A stretch of 64,000 bases of DNA from CAIYXB01 sp038146805. Lineage in GTDB: Bacteria; Cyanobacteriota; Vampirovibrionia; LMEP-6097. Under the pieces are notes generated by a model. That model saw only the letters and a program-made list of their open reading frames with translations. It ran no database searches and was not told the DNA's origin. The DNA is taken from assembly GCA_038146805.1 (NCBI GenBank), contig JAYQSH010000004.1:1-64000 (forward strand), in the 5' to 3' direction. This document shows positions 45,275-54,607 of the stretch, one piece after another (the first letter of the stretch is position 1; every line of letters begins with the position of its first letter). The translations under genes were made by a program, and so were the position numbers.

Positions 45275-46414
45275 CTATAGCATATATTCTACGAAAACTG
45301 TTATTGCCCCAGTATTCAGGGCTTCTCCTGTAATGTTTAATTGTAGATTTCTTATGTCTGTTGTTTTGTTAGAGATATTTGTGAGTATGCCATTTTGAAT
45401 ACAAACATGTGCACCTTGGTCCCATGGATCGCTTGGATCGTCAATTGTAATTGGCGCAACTAAGCCATCAACATCATCAGTGGGAATTGAAATTGCCATA
45501 CTGCTTAGATCGGAAGCCGAACTAAAAGTTTCTGAAATTTCATACCAGCATCTTGTTACTCTTGCGTTTGCAGGTAAAGAAGCGTTTCTTAGGTTGCGGC
45601 TGCCTGTGCTGCCACCGTCTACGCTGACCGAAAATTCAGCTTTTAAAACTGACAAAATTTGTCCTGATGGTGGCAATGACACAGTTCCACCTAAATCAGA
45701 ACCATTGATAACAGTTGTTGTTGAATTTTTGCTTTTTAATATAAAGTCGCCACTGCCACTAGCAGTTACAGCCGCTGTCTGATTTGTGCTTGAATTGGTA
45801 AGAACTTGAGCTTGTTTAATGCCAGTATCATGAATAATATCGTGGCTGTTCCATGTAAGTGTGCCGTTATCAACTTCAAGGGAAATATCATTTATTGTGA
45901 TTCTTTGAGCAACAATATCACCTTGATTGTTTGCAATTTTTTTACCAGCCCAAAGTAAATCTTGGTTACTATTTGCACTTAGATTTGTTTCGTTGAGAAC
46001 GACTGTATTGGTTATAATTTCATTTACTTCCAATGAAGTATCTGGTCCACTTGGATCAGAACTTGATGAATCTGCTTTGTTAAAAACAATTATTGAAAAT
46101 TCTTGTGCTTCAGAGCCTGAAACATTGCCACCATAAACTTTTAAATTAAAAGTTTTGGTTCTAGAAACTTCTGGTGCCGTAAAACTAAAACCTTTTTTGA
46201 ATTTTTTGATTGTAAGTGCTGAGCCAAATTGTTCGCCGTTGCCATCCAGCAATTTTGCAACTGTTGGATTTAGAGGGCTGTTAAATTTTCTAGCAAAAAC
46301 TTTGACAGTTTCCCCTTCAAAAACTTGGTTGTTTTTTAGTTTAAATATTTTTGCTTGAGCTGAAAAAGTCGCGCTCAAAAATATAGCTAGTATCAAACAG
46401 TACATATTCCTCAT
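45275..46414 (-). CDS. Secreted protein with Ig-like and fibre-like regions
   Basis: A 379-aa exported protein when started at the ATG at 46414 (signal MRNMYCLILAIFLSATFSAQA). The first ~100 mature residues look like an Ig-like domain (IFKLKNNQVFEGETVKVFAR...TFNLKVYGG). A Ser/Pro linker follows, then Asn/Thr-rich beta repeats (DISLEVDNGTLTWNSHDIIHD) and a C-terminal domain with ARVTRCWYEISETFSS...ITVFVEYML that recalls tail-fibre or head-fibre caps. No family is certain. Upstream, the perfect 7-bp inverted repeat CGTGTAT/ATACACG (46467-46487) could be an operator. Confidence 0.6.
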   Translation of the reverse strand: MRNMYCLILAIFLSATFSAQAKIFKLKNNQVFEGETVKVFARKFNSPLNPTVAKLLDGNGEQFGSALTIKKFKKGFSFTAPEVSRTKTFNLKVYGGNVSGSEAQEFSIIVFNKADSSSSDPSGPDTSLEVNEIITNTVVLNETNLSANSNQDLLWAGKKIANNQGDIVAQRITINDISLEVDNGTLTWNSHDIIHDTGIKQAQVLTNSSTNQTAAVTASGSGDFILKSKNSTTTVINGSDLGGTVSLPPSGQILSVLKAEFSVSVDGGSTGSRNLRNASLPANARVTRCWYEISETFSSASDLSSMAISIPTDDVDGLVAPITIDDPSDPWDQGAHVCIQNGILTNISNKTTDIRNLQLNITGEALNTGAITVFVEYML

Positions 46415-46466
46415 TAATTTTATTGAACCCAATTTATTAACAGCCCTAAAAACGCTTTGTGAAAAA

Positions 46467-46487
46467 CGTGTATCTATTAAATACACG
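46467..46487. promoter_or_regulatory. Palindrome between divergent genes, possible operator
   Basis: CGTGTAT, seven bases, then ATACACG, centred about 60 bases before the secreted-protein start at 46414. A near repeat of the right arm (CGTGTAAT) follows a few bases later. Confidence 0.3.
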
Positions 46488-46627
46488 TTGTTATCGTGTA
46501 ATTTTTATCATACCCTAGAGGGTGTTTTATGTTTATAATGTAAATCCTAATAGAAGAACTTAAAGGTTTAAATACACCCAGCTAGAAAAGGTTTTCACTT
46601 TTCTTGGAATGCTAGGTGCCCTTAAAG

Positions 46628-47589
46628 ATGTTCTTAAAGAAATCTTTTGATGCTGAAGATCCTAATTCTTAAAGAATTTTTTGATGCTGAAGATCCGACT
46701 AAGTCGTCAGCCTATCGCTATGCTCTTATAGATACTTTAGCCGCATTACAAACTGACAAAGCTTTTGCCGCTCGTTATGTGATGCCATATACGGATAGAT
46801 TAAATGCGGTTCCAGAATTTATGGGGCAATTGGCTGGTGAAAGTAATAATAAAAAAGGTATGCGTTCCTTAAAGGGACTGATTCCAAACCCCATTTTGAA
46901 TTTTAAAATACAGTGAAATGTTAAAATCACTAGCAAATGGGGTCAGAAATCAGTCCCACAAACGACCTTACGCTTAGCTTGTTTCACTGCGTGAAACTCA
47001 CTAAGCGGCGGTGTTTGATTCTTTTTTTAGGCGTGTCTAACCAAACCCTACTTATGCCCAAATCTAAAGACTCGAGATACTTATTACGGGTTTGGAAGCA
47101 CGCCCTTAAATCAAATATCTGGTAGAGGTCCTACGGCTCATCATTCAGACGTAGAGGCTCTTTGCCGTGAGGATGATAGACGTTTGCTGTTTGAACAAAT
47201 TTTAGTTAATGATATTGGCAAAGATGATCATGTACATGATAGGCATAACTTAAAGTCGCTTAGTGAATATAACTTAAAATCAATGCACCAAGAAAATATG
47301 ACTAAACTTGCTTTGCCTTTTGCAAGACACCTGCAAACAAACAAAGGAAACCCAGTTATTTCGACTGTGCTTGAATCTCTAAACGAAAGAAATTTTGGTT
47401 ACCTGATGATGCGTAATATGTTAGCAACAGTAATTCAAAGTGGTATTCAAATTTATAATGATAAAACAGTTGCTGAGAATTTAGATCAGCCATTCGTCAA
47501 GCAGAAGTAGAAGACTTTAAAAAGCTAAAAAGGAAGATCTGGAAGAAGTGCAAGGTGGTGCTTTAGAAGGACTTGAGCTTGCTGTTTAA
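46628..47589 (+). pseudogene. Unrecognised gene destroyed by an element insertion and indels
   Basis: The reading starts MFLKKSFDAEDP at 46628. A 35-bp tandem duplication (46631-46665 repeated from 46666) then breaks the frame. The second unit continues FDAEDPTKSSAYRYALIDTLAALQ up to the family 1 element at 46874. Deleting the element and one TTAAA restores GMRSLNQISGRGPTAHHSD in frame, so the element jumped into coding DNA. Two more indels near 47485 and 47520 shift the end, whose original reading was IRQAEVEDFKK...EDLEEVQGGALEGLELAV. The intact protein would be about 240 residues, helical, soluble, of unknown family. Confidence 0.65.
46874..47105. mobile_element. Family 1 miniature element (232 bp) inside a gene
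   Basis: Same termini and length as the other full copies, flanked by TTAAA (46869-46873 and 47106-47110). It has a few substitutions relative to the 20.4-kb array, for example in the T-run before the AGGCGTGTCTAAC hairpin. Confidence 0.9.
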
Positions 47590-47651
47590 CTGGACTAGTC
47601 TTTAATTTGAGAGATAAGAGCAAAATCAAAAAGACTTGTTAGAATAAGTCT

Positions 47652-48380
47652 ATGATAGATATTTCTGGGATAGATATTTCTGGTGATTGCAGTGATTATT
47701 CAAATTCTGATCATAGCTTATTGCAATCGCGCCAAAAATTTCATGAAACTCGCTTAGAAGATATTTGGCGAGTGCATAGAATACAAGCTGAAATTGTTGA
47801 TGGCTTTGAAGCTTTGCGGCATACTAAAGCATCGGTTTCAATTTTGGGTTCTGCGCGTATGACAGTAGAAAACCCTTACTATGCAAAAACACTAGAATTA
47901 GGAAAATTACTATCTGACAATGGTTTTAATGTTATCACTGGTGGTGGTGGCGGTATTATGGAAGCTGCCTCAAAAGGTGCTTTTCAAGGTAGAGCAAAAG
48001 CTATTGGTCTAAATATAAAATTACCTCATGAACAAAAACCTAATGACTTTCAAAACCTATCTTTGAATTTTGATTATTTTTTTGTGCGCAAATTGATGTT
48101 TGCAAAATACTCTTTTGCTTTTGTTTTTTTGCCGGGCGGCTTTGGCACTTTGGATGAATTGTTTACAATTCTGACTTTAATTCAAACAAAAAAAATGGAT
48201 AGATTTCCCATGATCTTGTTTGGTAAAGATTTTTGGTCTGGTATGCTTGACTGGGTACAAGCACAACAGTTAAATAATGGCTATATCTCCAAACAAGATT
48301 TGGAGCTACTGCATGTGACTGATGACATTAATTTTGTTTTAACTGAGCTCAAAGAGATATATAAGAACTTGCCAAATTAA
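47652..48380 (+). CDS. LOG-family (TIGR00730-type) protein
   Basis: A Rossmann-like protein of the LOG/lysine-decarboxylase-like family, which hydrolyses nucleoside 5'-monophosphates to base and ribose phosphate (cytokinin-activating in plants, purine nucleotide turnover in bacteria). Of 242 aa, the first ~55 are a helical extension. The core has VSILGSARM, NVITGGGGGIMEAASKGAF and the diagnostic VFLPGGFGTLDELF. The catalytic Arg/Glu surroundings are conserved. A TAGAAT lies only 6 bases before the ATG, suggesting a leaderless mRNA. The physiological substrate is not known. Confidence 0.9.
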   Translation: MIDISGIDISGDCSDYSNSDHSLLQSRQKFHETRLEDIWRVHRIQAEIVDGFEALRHTKASVSILGSARMTVENPYYAKTLELGKLLSDNGFNVITGGGGGIMEAASKGAFQGRAKAIGLNIKLPHEQKPNDFQNLSLNFDYFFVRKLMFAKYSFAFVFLPGGFGTLDELFTILTLIQTKKMDRFPMILFGKDFWSGMLDWVQAQQLNNGYISKQDLELLHVTDDINFVLTELKEIYKNLPN

Positions 48381-48423
48381 GGCTATTTGCTTTAGATGTT
48401 TTTCTTAAGCTAATTTAATTCAA

Positions 48424-48441
48424 GTAAGTTCAAAAACTTAC
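48424..48441. promoter_or_regulatory. Short perfect hairpin upstream of the YtxH gene
   Basis: GTAAGTT-caaa-AACTTAC, a 7-bp stem between the LOG gene and ytxH-like gene. There is no T-run, so it is more likely an operator or leader structure than a terminator. Confidence 0.3.
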
Positions 48442-48487
48442 GTTATAGAAGGGTATATATTCATTAGAAAAGGAGATCTTCGGGCAT

Positions 48488-48793
48488 ATGTTTATGAAAA
48501 AAAAGAAAGAAGCTAAAAAGAATAAAGGTTTATTAGCACCTATTTCTTTAGCTGTTGGAGCGGCACTAGGTTTTGCTTATGCAATGCTATCTGCAAAAAA
48601 AACAGGTAAAGAATTTCAAAAAGAACTAAAAGCAAAGGCAAATAAAGCATTTAGCGATTCAAAGAAGAAAATCGGTAAAGAATTTGTTAGAGCAAGAAAA
48701 GAAATTGGTACTGAATTTGAAAGTCATTTGATTAAAACTTTTTCTGATTTAAAATCAAAAAGTCAAGATTGGATCAAACAATTAGTACACTAA
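48488..48793 (+). CDS. YtxH-domain small membrane-associated protein
   Basis: A 101-aa protein of the YtxH type: a Lys-rich start (MFMKKKKEAKKNK), one Gly/Ala-rich hydrophobic segment (LLAPISLAVGAALGFAYAML, residues 15-34), then a long Lys/Glu helix. Such proteins are common stress-related envelope proteins of unknown mechanism. It has a strong ribosome-binding site (AAAAGGAGAT) 10 bases before the ATG, unlike many genes here, so high expression is plausible. A Rho-independent terminator follows. Confidence 0.75.
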   Translation: MFMKKKKEAKKNKGLLAPISLAVGAALGFAYAMLSAKKTGKEFQKELKAKANKAFSDSKKKIGKEFVRARKEIGTEFESHLIKTFSDLKSKSQDWIKQLVH

Positions 48794-48816
48794 TTTATTG
48801 AATTTTACAGCGTTAG

Positions 48817-48856
48817 GGTAAAAGGGTTTAATAGACTCTTTTACCTTTTTGTTTTT
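48817..48856 (+). terminator. Rho-independent terminator after the YtxH gene
   Basis: GGTAAAAG pairs with CTTTTACC around a 13-base loop, followed by TTTTTGTTTTT. It ends the single-gene YtxH transcript just before the mscS promoter. Confidence 0.8.
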
Positions 48857-48886
48857 GGCCTCTCTGCAATATAATTATATTAATTT

Positions 48887-49801
48887 ATGAACGAAGAAAT
48901 TTCTATTAATATCAGCAAAAATTTACAGGGGCAAGCAGATGCTTTTCATAAAGCTTTGTTACTTCTTGGTGATAAATTGTTTCAGTGGTTTGAACAAGCT
49001 GTTTTGCTGTTACCAAATTTAATTATTGCTATTTTACTTATTTTACTCAGTGTTGTTTTAGCACAATATTTTTCTTCTTTGTCTCATAGATTTCTAAAAA
49101 AATATTTTAAAAACAAAGCACTGGCTGAGTTTCTGCTTACTTTAACAAAGCTATCGATTGTTTTTTTTGGTGTTTTACTTGCAACAAGTGTTTTACATTT
49201 AGATAAAGCTCTTACCTCTTTGCTTGCCGGTTTGGGAATCTTAGGTGTTACTTTAGGTTTTGCTTTTCAGGATATTACAACAAATTTTATTTCAGGAATT
49301 GCCATGGCCATAAAAGTAAAATACCCTTTTGCAGTTGGCGATATTATTCAATCAAGAGACATCATAGGTAATGTTGAACATATCAATTTGCGCTCAACTA
49401 CAATTAGAACTTTTCAAGGGCAGATTGTTATGGTGCCAAATAGATTAATTTATGAAAATCCAATTACCAACTTTAGTTTTTTGGGTATGCGTAGAGTTGA
49501 TCTTAAAGTGGGAATCTCTTATCGAGATGATCTAGAGAAAAGTACAGAAAATTGTTTTAGAGTCAGTACAAGATATTGAAGATATTGTCAAAGACAAGCC
49601 TTTAGAGTTTTACTATAAAGCTTTCGGTGAGAGTTCCATTGATTTTGAAATTCGTTTTTGGGTTAATTTCACTAAACAAACTGAATATTTAAACGCACAA
49701 CATTTAGCAATTATAGCTATCAAAAAAGCTTTTGATGCAAATGGCATCACCATACCATTTCCGATCCGTACTATTGAAATGGCAGAGCCTCAAAAAAATT
49801 A
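48887..49801 (+). pseudogene. MscS-type small-conductance mechanosensitive channel, frameshifted
   Basis: The first frame (to 49579) carries three N-terminal membrane segments and the MscS pore and beta-domain: LTSLLAGLGILGVTLGFAFQDITTNFISGIAM, then FAVGDIIQ and VMVPNRLIYENPITNF. It ends abruptly after LEKSTENCF. If the A4 run at 49538-49541 were one base shorter, the reading continues LEKVQKIVLESVQDIEDIVK and reaches 49801 with the normal alpha/beta C-terminal domain (SSIDFEIRFWVNFTK, FDANGITIPFPIRTI). The restored protein would be about 304 aa, a usual MscS size. TATAAT at 48870-48875 is 11 bases before the ATG. Confidence 0.75.
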
Positions 49802-51595
49802 ATCAGTCTTTGAAAAACTTATTATAGTATCTGTTGCTTTTGCATCTATTTTTTCTGGGTTGGTTATAAAATCAATATTTTTTTCTTTATCTACAACAAG
49901 GAGGTTTATGGTTAATTCTGGATCATGGTTTTTTAAGTGATCTTCTAAGCTATATTTTTCGTTTAATAGGCACGCTTCAAAATGCCAACCTTGTGCTAGT
50001 CGATCTTTGATATTACTATTAAACAGATTATTGTTATCAAGTGCCACAATTAAGCCTGACTTGGTCTTAGAGAGCCCTTCGTTGTTTGCAAATTCTTTTC
50101 CAAGTGCAATTTGATAAACACAATTTGCACTTAAATCAGTGGCAAAATTATTACATACTAAGGTGTTATAAGAATTTGAGTCTGTTGCTGATAATAAATA
50201 TGAATATTCGGTTAGATCAATATTTCCTTGTTCTAATTCATAAACGGCTTCTCCTAAATGTGTTTCAATATTATTTTCTTGCATCATTTGTAATTTATAA
50301 ACAGCTGAGTCTATTACTAAGGTCCTCACATTTAATTCTTTGAGTTTTAAAGCAAGATCTAAAGCCCATTGAGAGGCACCAACTATTACTAAGCCTTTAC
50401 CACACTTGACATTTAATTTTAAGAGCTCTGCTACTTTAGCAAGACTAAGTCCATGTGTGAGTACTGTACAAATGACGACAGAAAAAACAATTGGTAAAAT
50501 CATTTCAGCTTCTTGGTAGCCTTGGTTTACAAGTCTCAAACCAATAACACCGGCTATAGAAGCTGCAACTATTCCTCTAGGTCCAATCCAGCCTACAAAA
50601 ATTCTTTCGGCAACTGTCATTTTTGAGTAAAAAGTCACAGTGAATACTGCAATTAGTCTTGCGCAAAAAGTTAGAAATAAAATAAACAAAATTTGCTTTA
50701 AGTGTAGGTTTGCAAAAAAATTAAATTTGATACTTGCTGAAAGTAAAATGAAAATTATTGAGACAAAAAACACACTTATAGCTTCTTTGAATTTTTTTAG
50801 TTCTGAAAAAACCAACAAACGCCTATTTGCAAAATACATACCTAAGCCAGTTACAGCAAGTAAACCAGAACCTTCTTGTACTTGTTTGGAAATAATGAAA
50901 ATTATCAAAATCGTAGAAAGTATAAAAGGTATTTTTAAAAAGTCAGGGAAATTTGTTCGATTAAAAATCACTTGAATTGCTCTTCCAAAAGCAAATGTGA
51001 TTATAATTGCAAATATTACAGCTTTAAAAAAAGAAATTATAACCAAATTTAAAGCGTTTGCTTGATCATGAATAGTTATATATTGATAGACCAATGTGAC
51101 AAGTAAAACCCCAAGTGGATCATTGATGATTCCTTCCCATTTTAAGTACTGAGAGATTCGTTTGGGCAATTTTGCTTGCCTGAGCATCGGAATGATTACG
51201 GTAGGTCCGGTAACAATTAAAATTGCGGCAATTACAGCACTAGTTGCTTCTGATAAGCCACCTATATATTGCCCAGCGTAAAAGGCAATAAAAAAATTAG
51301 CTAAAACTCCAAGGGTAGTAAGTCTTTTTACGCCAAATGATACTTCCTTGAGTTGACTGAATTTTAAATTTAAACCACCTTCAAACAGCAAAATGACAAC
51401 TGCAAACTCTACAAATATATTAAAACCAACATGAAAAGATTCTTGTGGATTTATGATTTTAAAAATTGGTCCCAGTAAAATACCAAATACAATAAAGAAT
51501 ACTAATGAGGGTATTTTTAGGCGCCAACCCAGGTATTGTCCTAGCATTGAACTTATTAATAAGATACCAATTGAATTTATTAAAAGTAACTCCAC
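49799..51595 (-). CDS. CPA1-type Na+(K+)/H+ antiporter with TrkA-N domain
   Basis: A 598-aa inner-membrane antiporter. About 12 hydrophobic segments fill residues 1-395, including the conserved GIINDPLG with the Asn-Asp pair of electroneutral CPA1 exchangers, the ELFEGGLNL-like LLFEGGLNLKF, and WIGPRGIVAASIAG. After residue 395 comes a Rossmann-type TrkA-N regulatory domain (KGLVIVGASQWALDLALKLKEL, then VIDS). The domain order is that of NhaP-like proteins with nucleotide-sensing tails. Its 3' end overlaps the last bases of the mscS reading frame. Ion preference is not determinable. Confidence 0.9.
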   Translation of the reverse strand: MELLLINSIGILLISSMLGQYLGWRLKIPSLVFFIVFGILLGPIFKIINPQESFHVGFNIFVEFAVVILLFEGGLNLKFSQLKEVSFGVKRLTTLGVLANFFIAFYAGQYIGGLSEATSAVIAAILIVTGPTVIIPMLRQAKLPKRISQYLKWEGIINDPLGVLLVTLVYQYITIHDQANALNLVIISFFKAVIFAIIITFAFGRAIQVIFNRTNFPDFLKIPFILSTILIIFIISKQVQEGSGLLAVTGLGMYFANRRLLVFSELKKFKEAISVFFVSIIFILLSASIKFNFFANLHLKQILFILFLTFCARLIAVFTVTFYSKMTVAERIFVGWIGPRGIVAASIAGVIGLRLVNQGYQEAEMILPIVFSVVICTVLTHGLSLAKVAELLKLNVKCGKGLVIVGASQWALDLALKLKELNVRTLVIDSAVYKLQMMQENNIETHLGEAVYELEQGNIDLTEYSYLLSATDSNSYNTLVCNNFATDLSANCVYQIALGKEFANNEGLSKTKSGLIVALDNNNLFNSNIKDRLAQGWHFEACLLNEKYSLEDHLKNHDPELTINLLVVDKEKNIDFITNPEKIDAKATDTIISFSKTD

Positions 51596-51653
51596 TTCTT
51601 ATCAGAATTTACCACGATTAATGATTTTCATATAAAATTATTCTAATAATCAT

Positions 51654-52712
51654 ATGTTTAAGCTTAAATTTGATACACAAAAAAAGAACATTGGTAAAGC
51701 TCCCGGTGATTTAAGTTCTTTAGTAGCAAATGATAGTTCTGCGAAGATTTTTGCCTATATTTATAACAAACATAATGCAGAATTAATGTCAGATATTAAT
51801 ATCTCTGCTTTAAATGAAATTTCTTATGATGATCAAGTTGTTTGGTTAGAATTTGAAAAGTTTTTGTCGGCTGAGCAAGTTGATTATTTACAAGAAAAAT
51901 TTGAAATTGATAATTTGATTTTTGAAGATATACTTACCAATAATCATAGACCTAAAATTGAAATTGTTGATCAGTATTTTTTTATGGTTTTGCGTTTACC
52001 AATTATTAAAGGTCTAGAAGTACTTTCACAACAATTTTCTATTGTTTTAAAAAACAATGTGCTAATAAGTTTTCTAGATGAAGCTGACGATGTTTTTGCG
52101 CATATCAAAAAACGAATTTTTAAATATGATGCAAAACTAAGATCTTATAAAGAAGATTTTTTGTTTTATTTGTTATTAGATGCAGTTGTTGACAAGTATT
52201 TTGTAGCTTTGTCCGTGCTCAACGCTAAGTATGAAAGCTTGATGGATAATGTTGATCGCAATGTAAATATTGAAAGTCAAAAAGAATTACAAAACCTTAA
52301 GCATGAAATCCTTAATCTTAAAAGAAATATTTTGTCTCTAAAAGAAATAATCAACAGAATAATCAATGGTGAAATTAATGTCATAGACGTTAATTTGCAA
52401 AGATATCTGCAAGATTTACAAGAGCAAATTAACCATGCAAATGAATCTGCTGAGATGCTTAGAGAAATGATTCTAAGTTTAATTGAACTTGCTAATATTA
52501 ACTTGTCGAACCGTATGAATGAAGTGATGAAGTTTTTAACTATGATTTCAACTATTTTTATTCCTATTTCTTTTATTGCAGGTCTTTATGGTATGAATTT
52601 TACCAATATGCCAGAGCTAGCAAACCCAAATGGTTACTACTTTACTTTGGTACTAATGGGGATTTTGTCTCTTGCTATGTTTGTTTTCTTTAAGTTTAAA
52701 AAATGGTTTTGA
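51654..52712 (+). CDS. corA: CorA-type magnesium/cobalt channel
   Basis: A pentameric Mg2+ (Co2+) uptake channel of the inner membrane (352 aa, normal). The long cytoplasmic alpha/beta funnel occupies about residues 1-285. The signature YGMN is at residues 312-315 between the two C-terminal membrane helices (about 290-311 and 325-345), and the basic end FKFKKWF follows. The shared region upstream with the divergent antiporter is only 58 bases. The last 10 bases overlap the DUF2490 gene, making a two-gene operon. Confidence 0.94.
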   Translation: MFKLKFDTQKKNIGKAPGDLSSLVANDSSAKIFAYIYNKHNAELMSDINISALNEISYDDQVVWLEFEKFLSAEQVDYLQEKFEIDNLIFEDILTNNHRPKIEIVDQYFFMVLRLPIIKGLEVLSQQFSIVLKNNVLISFLDEADDVFAHIKKRIFKYDAKLRSYKEDFLFYLLLDAVVDKYFVALSVLNAKYESLMDNVDRNVNIESQKELQNLKHEILNLKRNILSLKEIINRIINGEINVIDVNLQRYLQDLQEQINHANESAEMLREMILSLIELANINLSNRMNEVMKFLTMISTIFIPISFIAGLYGMNFTNMPELANPNGYYFTLVLMGILSLAMFVFFKFKKWF

Positions 52713-53362
52713 AAATAAACAAAAAAATAATTTTGCTTTTGTTTTGTATTTTTTGTACACAGAAATCTTTTGCCGCAAATAATAGTTTTGATCTTTGGGC
52801 AAATGCAACTTTAAATTTAAAAAAAGATAAGTTGCTTTATCATTTTATGATCAACCCTCGTCTTAATGACAACTGGACTCGATACGATAAGCAGTTCATT
52901 CGTAATGGTTTTGGCTATGAATTGAAACCGGGCTTTTCTATTATGCTTGGTCATGATTGGTTTATGATAAATCAACCTGACGATGATATCGATGATGAAC
53001 AAAGAATTTGGCAGCAAATACAAGTTATAAACAATTTTGATGATTTTATGCTTTTGCATAGATTGCGTCTAGAAGAGAGATTTTTAGAAACAGAATTTAT
53101 TACTTCGCTTCGTTGGTTAATCAGAACTGATTATTGGTTGACTGCAAAAAAAGATTTTTCTTTGGCTGTGTCAAATGAACTTTTTGTTGATTTGAATAAG
53201 GGTTTTTCTTATGCTGAAAATCGTCTCTTTGCTGGTTTCAATAAAAAAATCAATCAAAATCTCAGTTTAGACCTTGGCTATCAATTAAGGCATATAGATT
53301 TATCAGAAGATGTTATGAGCCATGCTTTGTTGTTTAACTTTATTTATAATTTAGAAATTTAA
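52703..53362 (+). CDS. DUF2490 outer-membrane beta-barrel protein
   Basis: A 219-aa exported protein with a signal peptide (KIILLLFCIFCTQKSFAA). The mature part is an all-beta pattern of alternating residues with Trp/Tyr/Arg girdles (FDLWANATLNLKKDKLLYHFMINPRL, RYDKQFIRNGFGYEL, LLHRLRLEERF) and ends with a hydrophobic strand and aromatic-type terminus, as in DUF2490 barrels. Function of the family is unknown. It overlaps corA by 10 bases. Its end overlaps the convergent mtnC gene by 12 bases. Confidence 0.8.
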   Translation: MVLKINKKIILLLFCIFCTQKSFAANNSFDLWANATLNLKKDKLLYHFMINPRLNDNWTRYDKQFIRNGFGYELKPGFSIMLGHDWFMINQPDDDIDDEQRIWQQIQVINNFDDFMLLHRLRLEERFLETEFITSLRWLIRTDYWLTAKKDFSLAVSNELFVDLNKGFSYAENRLFAGFNKKINQNLSLDLGYQLRHIDLSEDVMSHALLFNFIYNLEI

Positions 53363-54082
53363 GTTTTCTAAATCAATTTCTGTGAAATCACTAACATTAA
53401 CAAACTCGGGATCTACGGAAATATCATCCGTGGGGCGAGCTAGTTTGATTACGTTTAATCCTGCTGTTTGAGCGGCTTTTAGCTCCTCGCTATTATCCGA
53501 TAAAAACAAGATTTCTTGAGCTGGAGTTGCAATATTTGAACTAATTTGTTGGTAAGAAGAACTTTCTTTTTTATTGCCGATTTGTGTATCAAAATTACCA
53601 CTAAATAAATAATTTAAATCGCCGTATTTAGTATGCGCAAAAAGTAATTTTTGAGCCCATACTGAACCCGAAGAATAAATATATATCTTATATTCTTGAG
53701 CAAACCATTTTTTCAAATTATTATATGCGTCTTCATATAAATGCCCATAAAAATCTTGTTGTTTGTAGCCTGCTTCCCAAATAAGACCTTGTAATTCTTT
53801 TAACACTGCAATTTTTTTATCTTCTTCAATCCATTTTTTAAAAATATCACTGGCTTGTTTGATTTTATTTGTTACATCAATTTTTTCAAGTTCCGTTTGT
53901 CTTTCTTGTTTAAGGCACTCGTCAATTAGTTTTGAGACTGTTGGATCTTGGTGTTGAGTGTTAAGAAATTGATTTAAGTTTTTTTGTGCATAAGGAAACA
54001 AAACCTCGTGCACAAAGTTAATAGAAGATGTTGTGCCTTCTATATCAACTAATATTGCTGCAATTTTTTTTTGTGAATTCAT
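53351..54082 (-). CDS. mtnC: MtnC, enolase-phosphatase of methionine salvage
   Basis: A HAD-superfamily enzyme that enolises and dephosphorylates diketomethylthiopentyl phosphate to acireductone. Starting at the ATG at 54082 gives 243 aa with the HAD motif I VDIEGTTSSINFVHE right at the N-terminus. The middle has EAGYKQQDFYGHLYEDA and YIYSSGSVWAQKLLF (motif II), and the end has ILFLSDNSEELKAAQTAGL (motif IV). The frame is open further upstream, but that extension only covers mtnD in another frame. It overlaps mtnD by 38 bases, as the last gene of the mtnBDC operon. Confidence 0.93.
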   Translation of the reverse strand: MNSQKKIAAILVDIEGTTSSINFVHEVLFPYAQKNLNQFLNTQHQDPTVSKLIDECLKQERQTELEKIDVTNKIKQASDIFKKWIEEDKKIAVLKELQGLIWEAGYKQQDFYGHLYEDAYNNLKKWFAQEYKIYIYSSGSVWAQKLLFAHTKYGDLNYLFSGNFDTQIGNKKESSSYQQISSNIATPAQEILFLSDNSEELKAAQTAGLNVIKLARPTDDISVDPEFVNVSDFTEIDLENLNF

Positions 54083-54605
54083 CGTAAAGTGGGTATTGTT
54101 GTGAGATTTTTGTTTGAGTGTAATTAGCAACCCATCCTTCTGGGTTTTCAAAAAATCTAATACATTTAAAAGATGCTTTTGAACCCATATCAAACCAATG
54201 CTTTGTTTGAGCAGGTACAGCAATATAGTCTCCTTGTTGGCAAAGGATCTGGTAAACATAGTCATTATCATGAATACAAAACAAGCCCTCACCATCAATA
54301 AAAAAACGAACTTCATTATCGTTATGAATATGTTCTGCTATAAATTTTTCTTTAAGTGCCTCTAAACCCTTGATATCTGGTCTTATGCTAACAATATCAA
54401 AGCTAGAAAAATTATTTTTTTCAAGAGTCTCATTGATTTCTGTTTTGAAATTTTCTGCAATTTCTGCCTCGGTCATATTTTCACAATTTAGTGATTGCCA
54501 TCTTTGATATGCAACGTTGATTTTAGCTAGGGCTTCTTCAATTTCAGTACTTGAGTTTGTGCTTAGTGTAAGTTGATTTTCTTTGTAGATATTAAGAATT
54601 GCCAT
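54045..54605 (-). CDS. mtnD: MtnD, acireductone dioxygenase
   Basis: A cupin enzyme that oxidises acireductone to the 2-keto acid precursor of methionine (Fe form) or to methylthiopropionate and CO (Ni form). It is 186 aa, normal. The metal site EHIHNDNEVRFF gives His92, His94 and Glu98, and the fourth ligand is in VPAQTKHWFDMG. It lies 2 bases after mtnB and overlaps mtnC, so the three genes are one transcript for recycling methylthioadenosine. Which metal is used cannot be told. Confidence 0.95.
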   Translation of the reverse strand: MAILNIYKENQLTLSTNSSTEIEEALAKINVAYQRWQSLNCENMTEAEIAENFKTEINETLEKNNFSSFDIVSIRPDIKGLEALKEKFIAEHIHNDNEVRFFIDGEGLFCIHDNDYVYQILCQQGDYIAVPAQTKHWFDMGSKASFKCIRFFENPEGWVANYTQTKISQQYPLYDEFTKKNCSNIS

Positions 54606-54607
54606 TT

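Noticed and set aside
47520..47589. Double-glycine leader-like motif (EDLEEVQGG) in the broken gene
   Set aside because: It sits at the C-terminus of a longer protein with only nine residues after it, so it is unlikely to be a bacteriocin leader.
53351..54316. Longer 321-codon frame for mtnC
   Set aside because: The first 78 codons lie over mtnD in another frame, and the HAD motif I begins right after the ATG at 54082.
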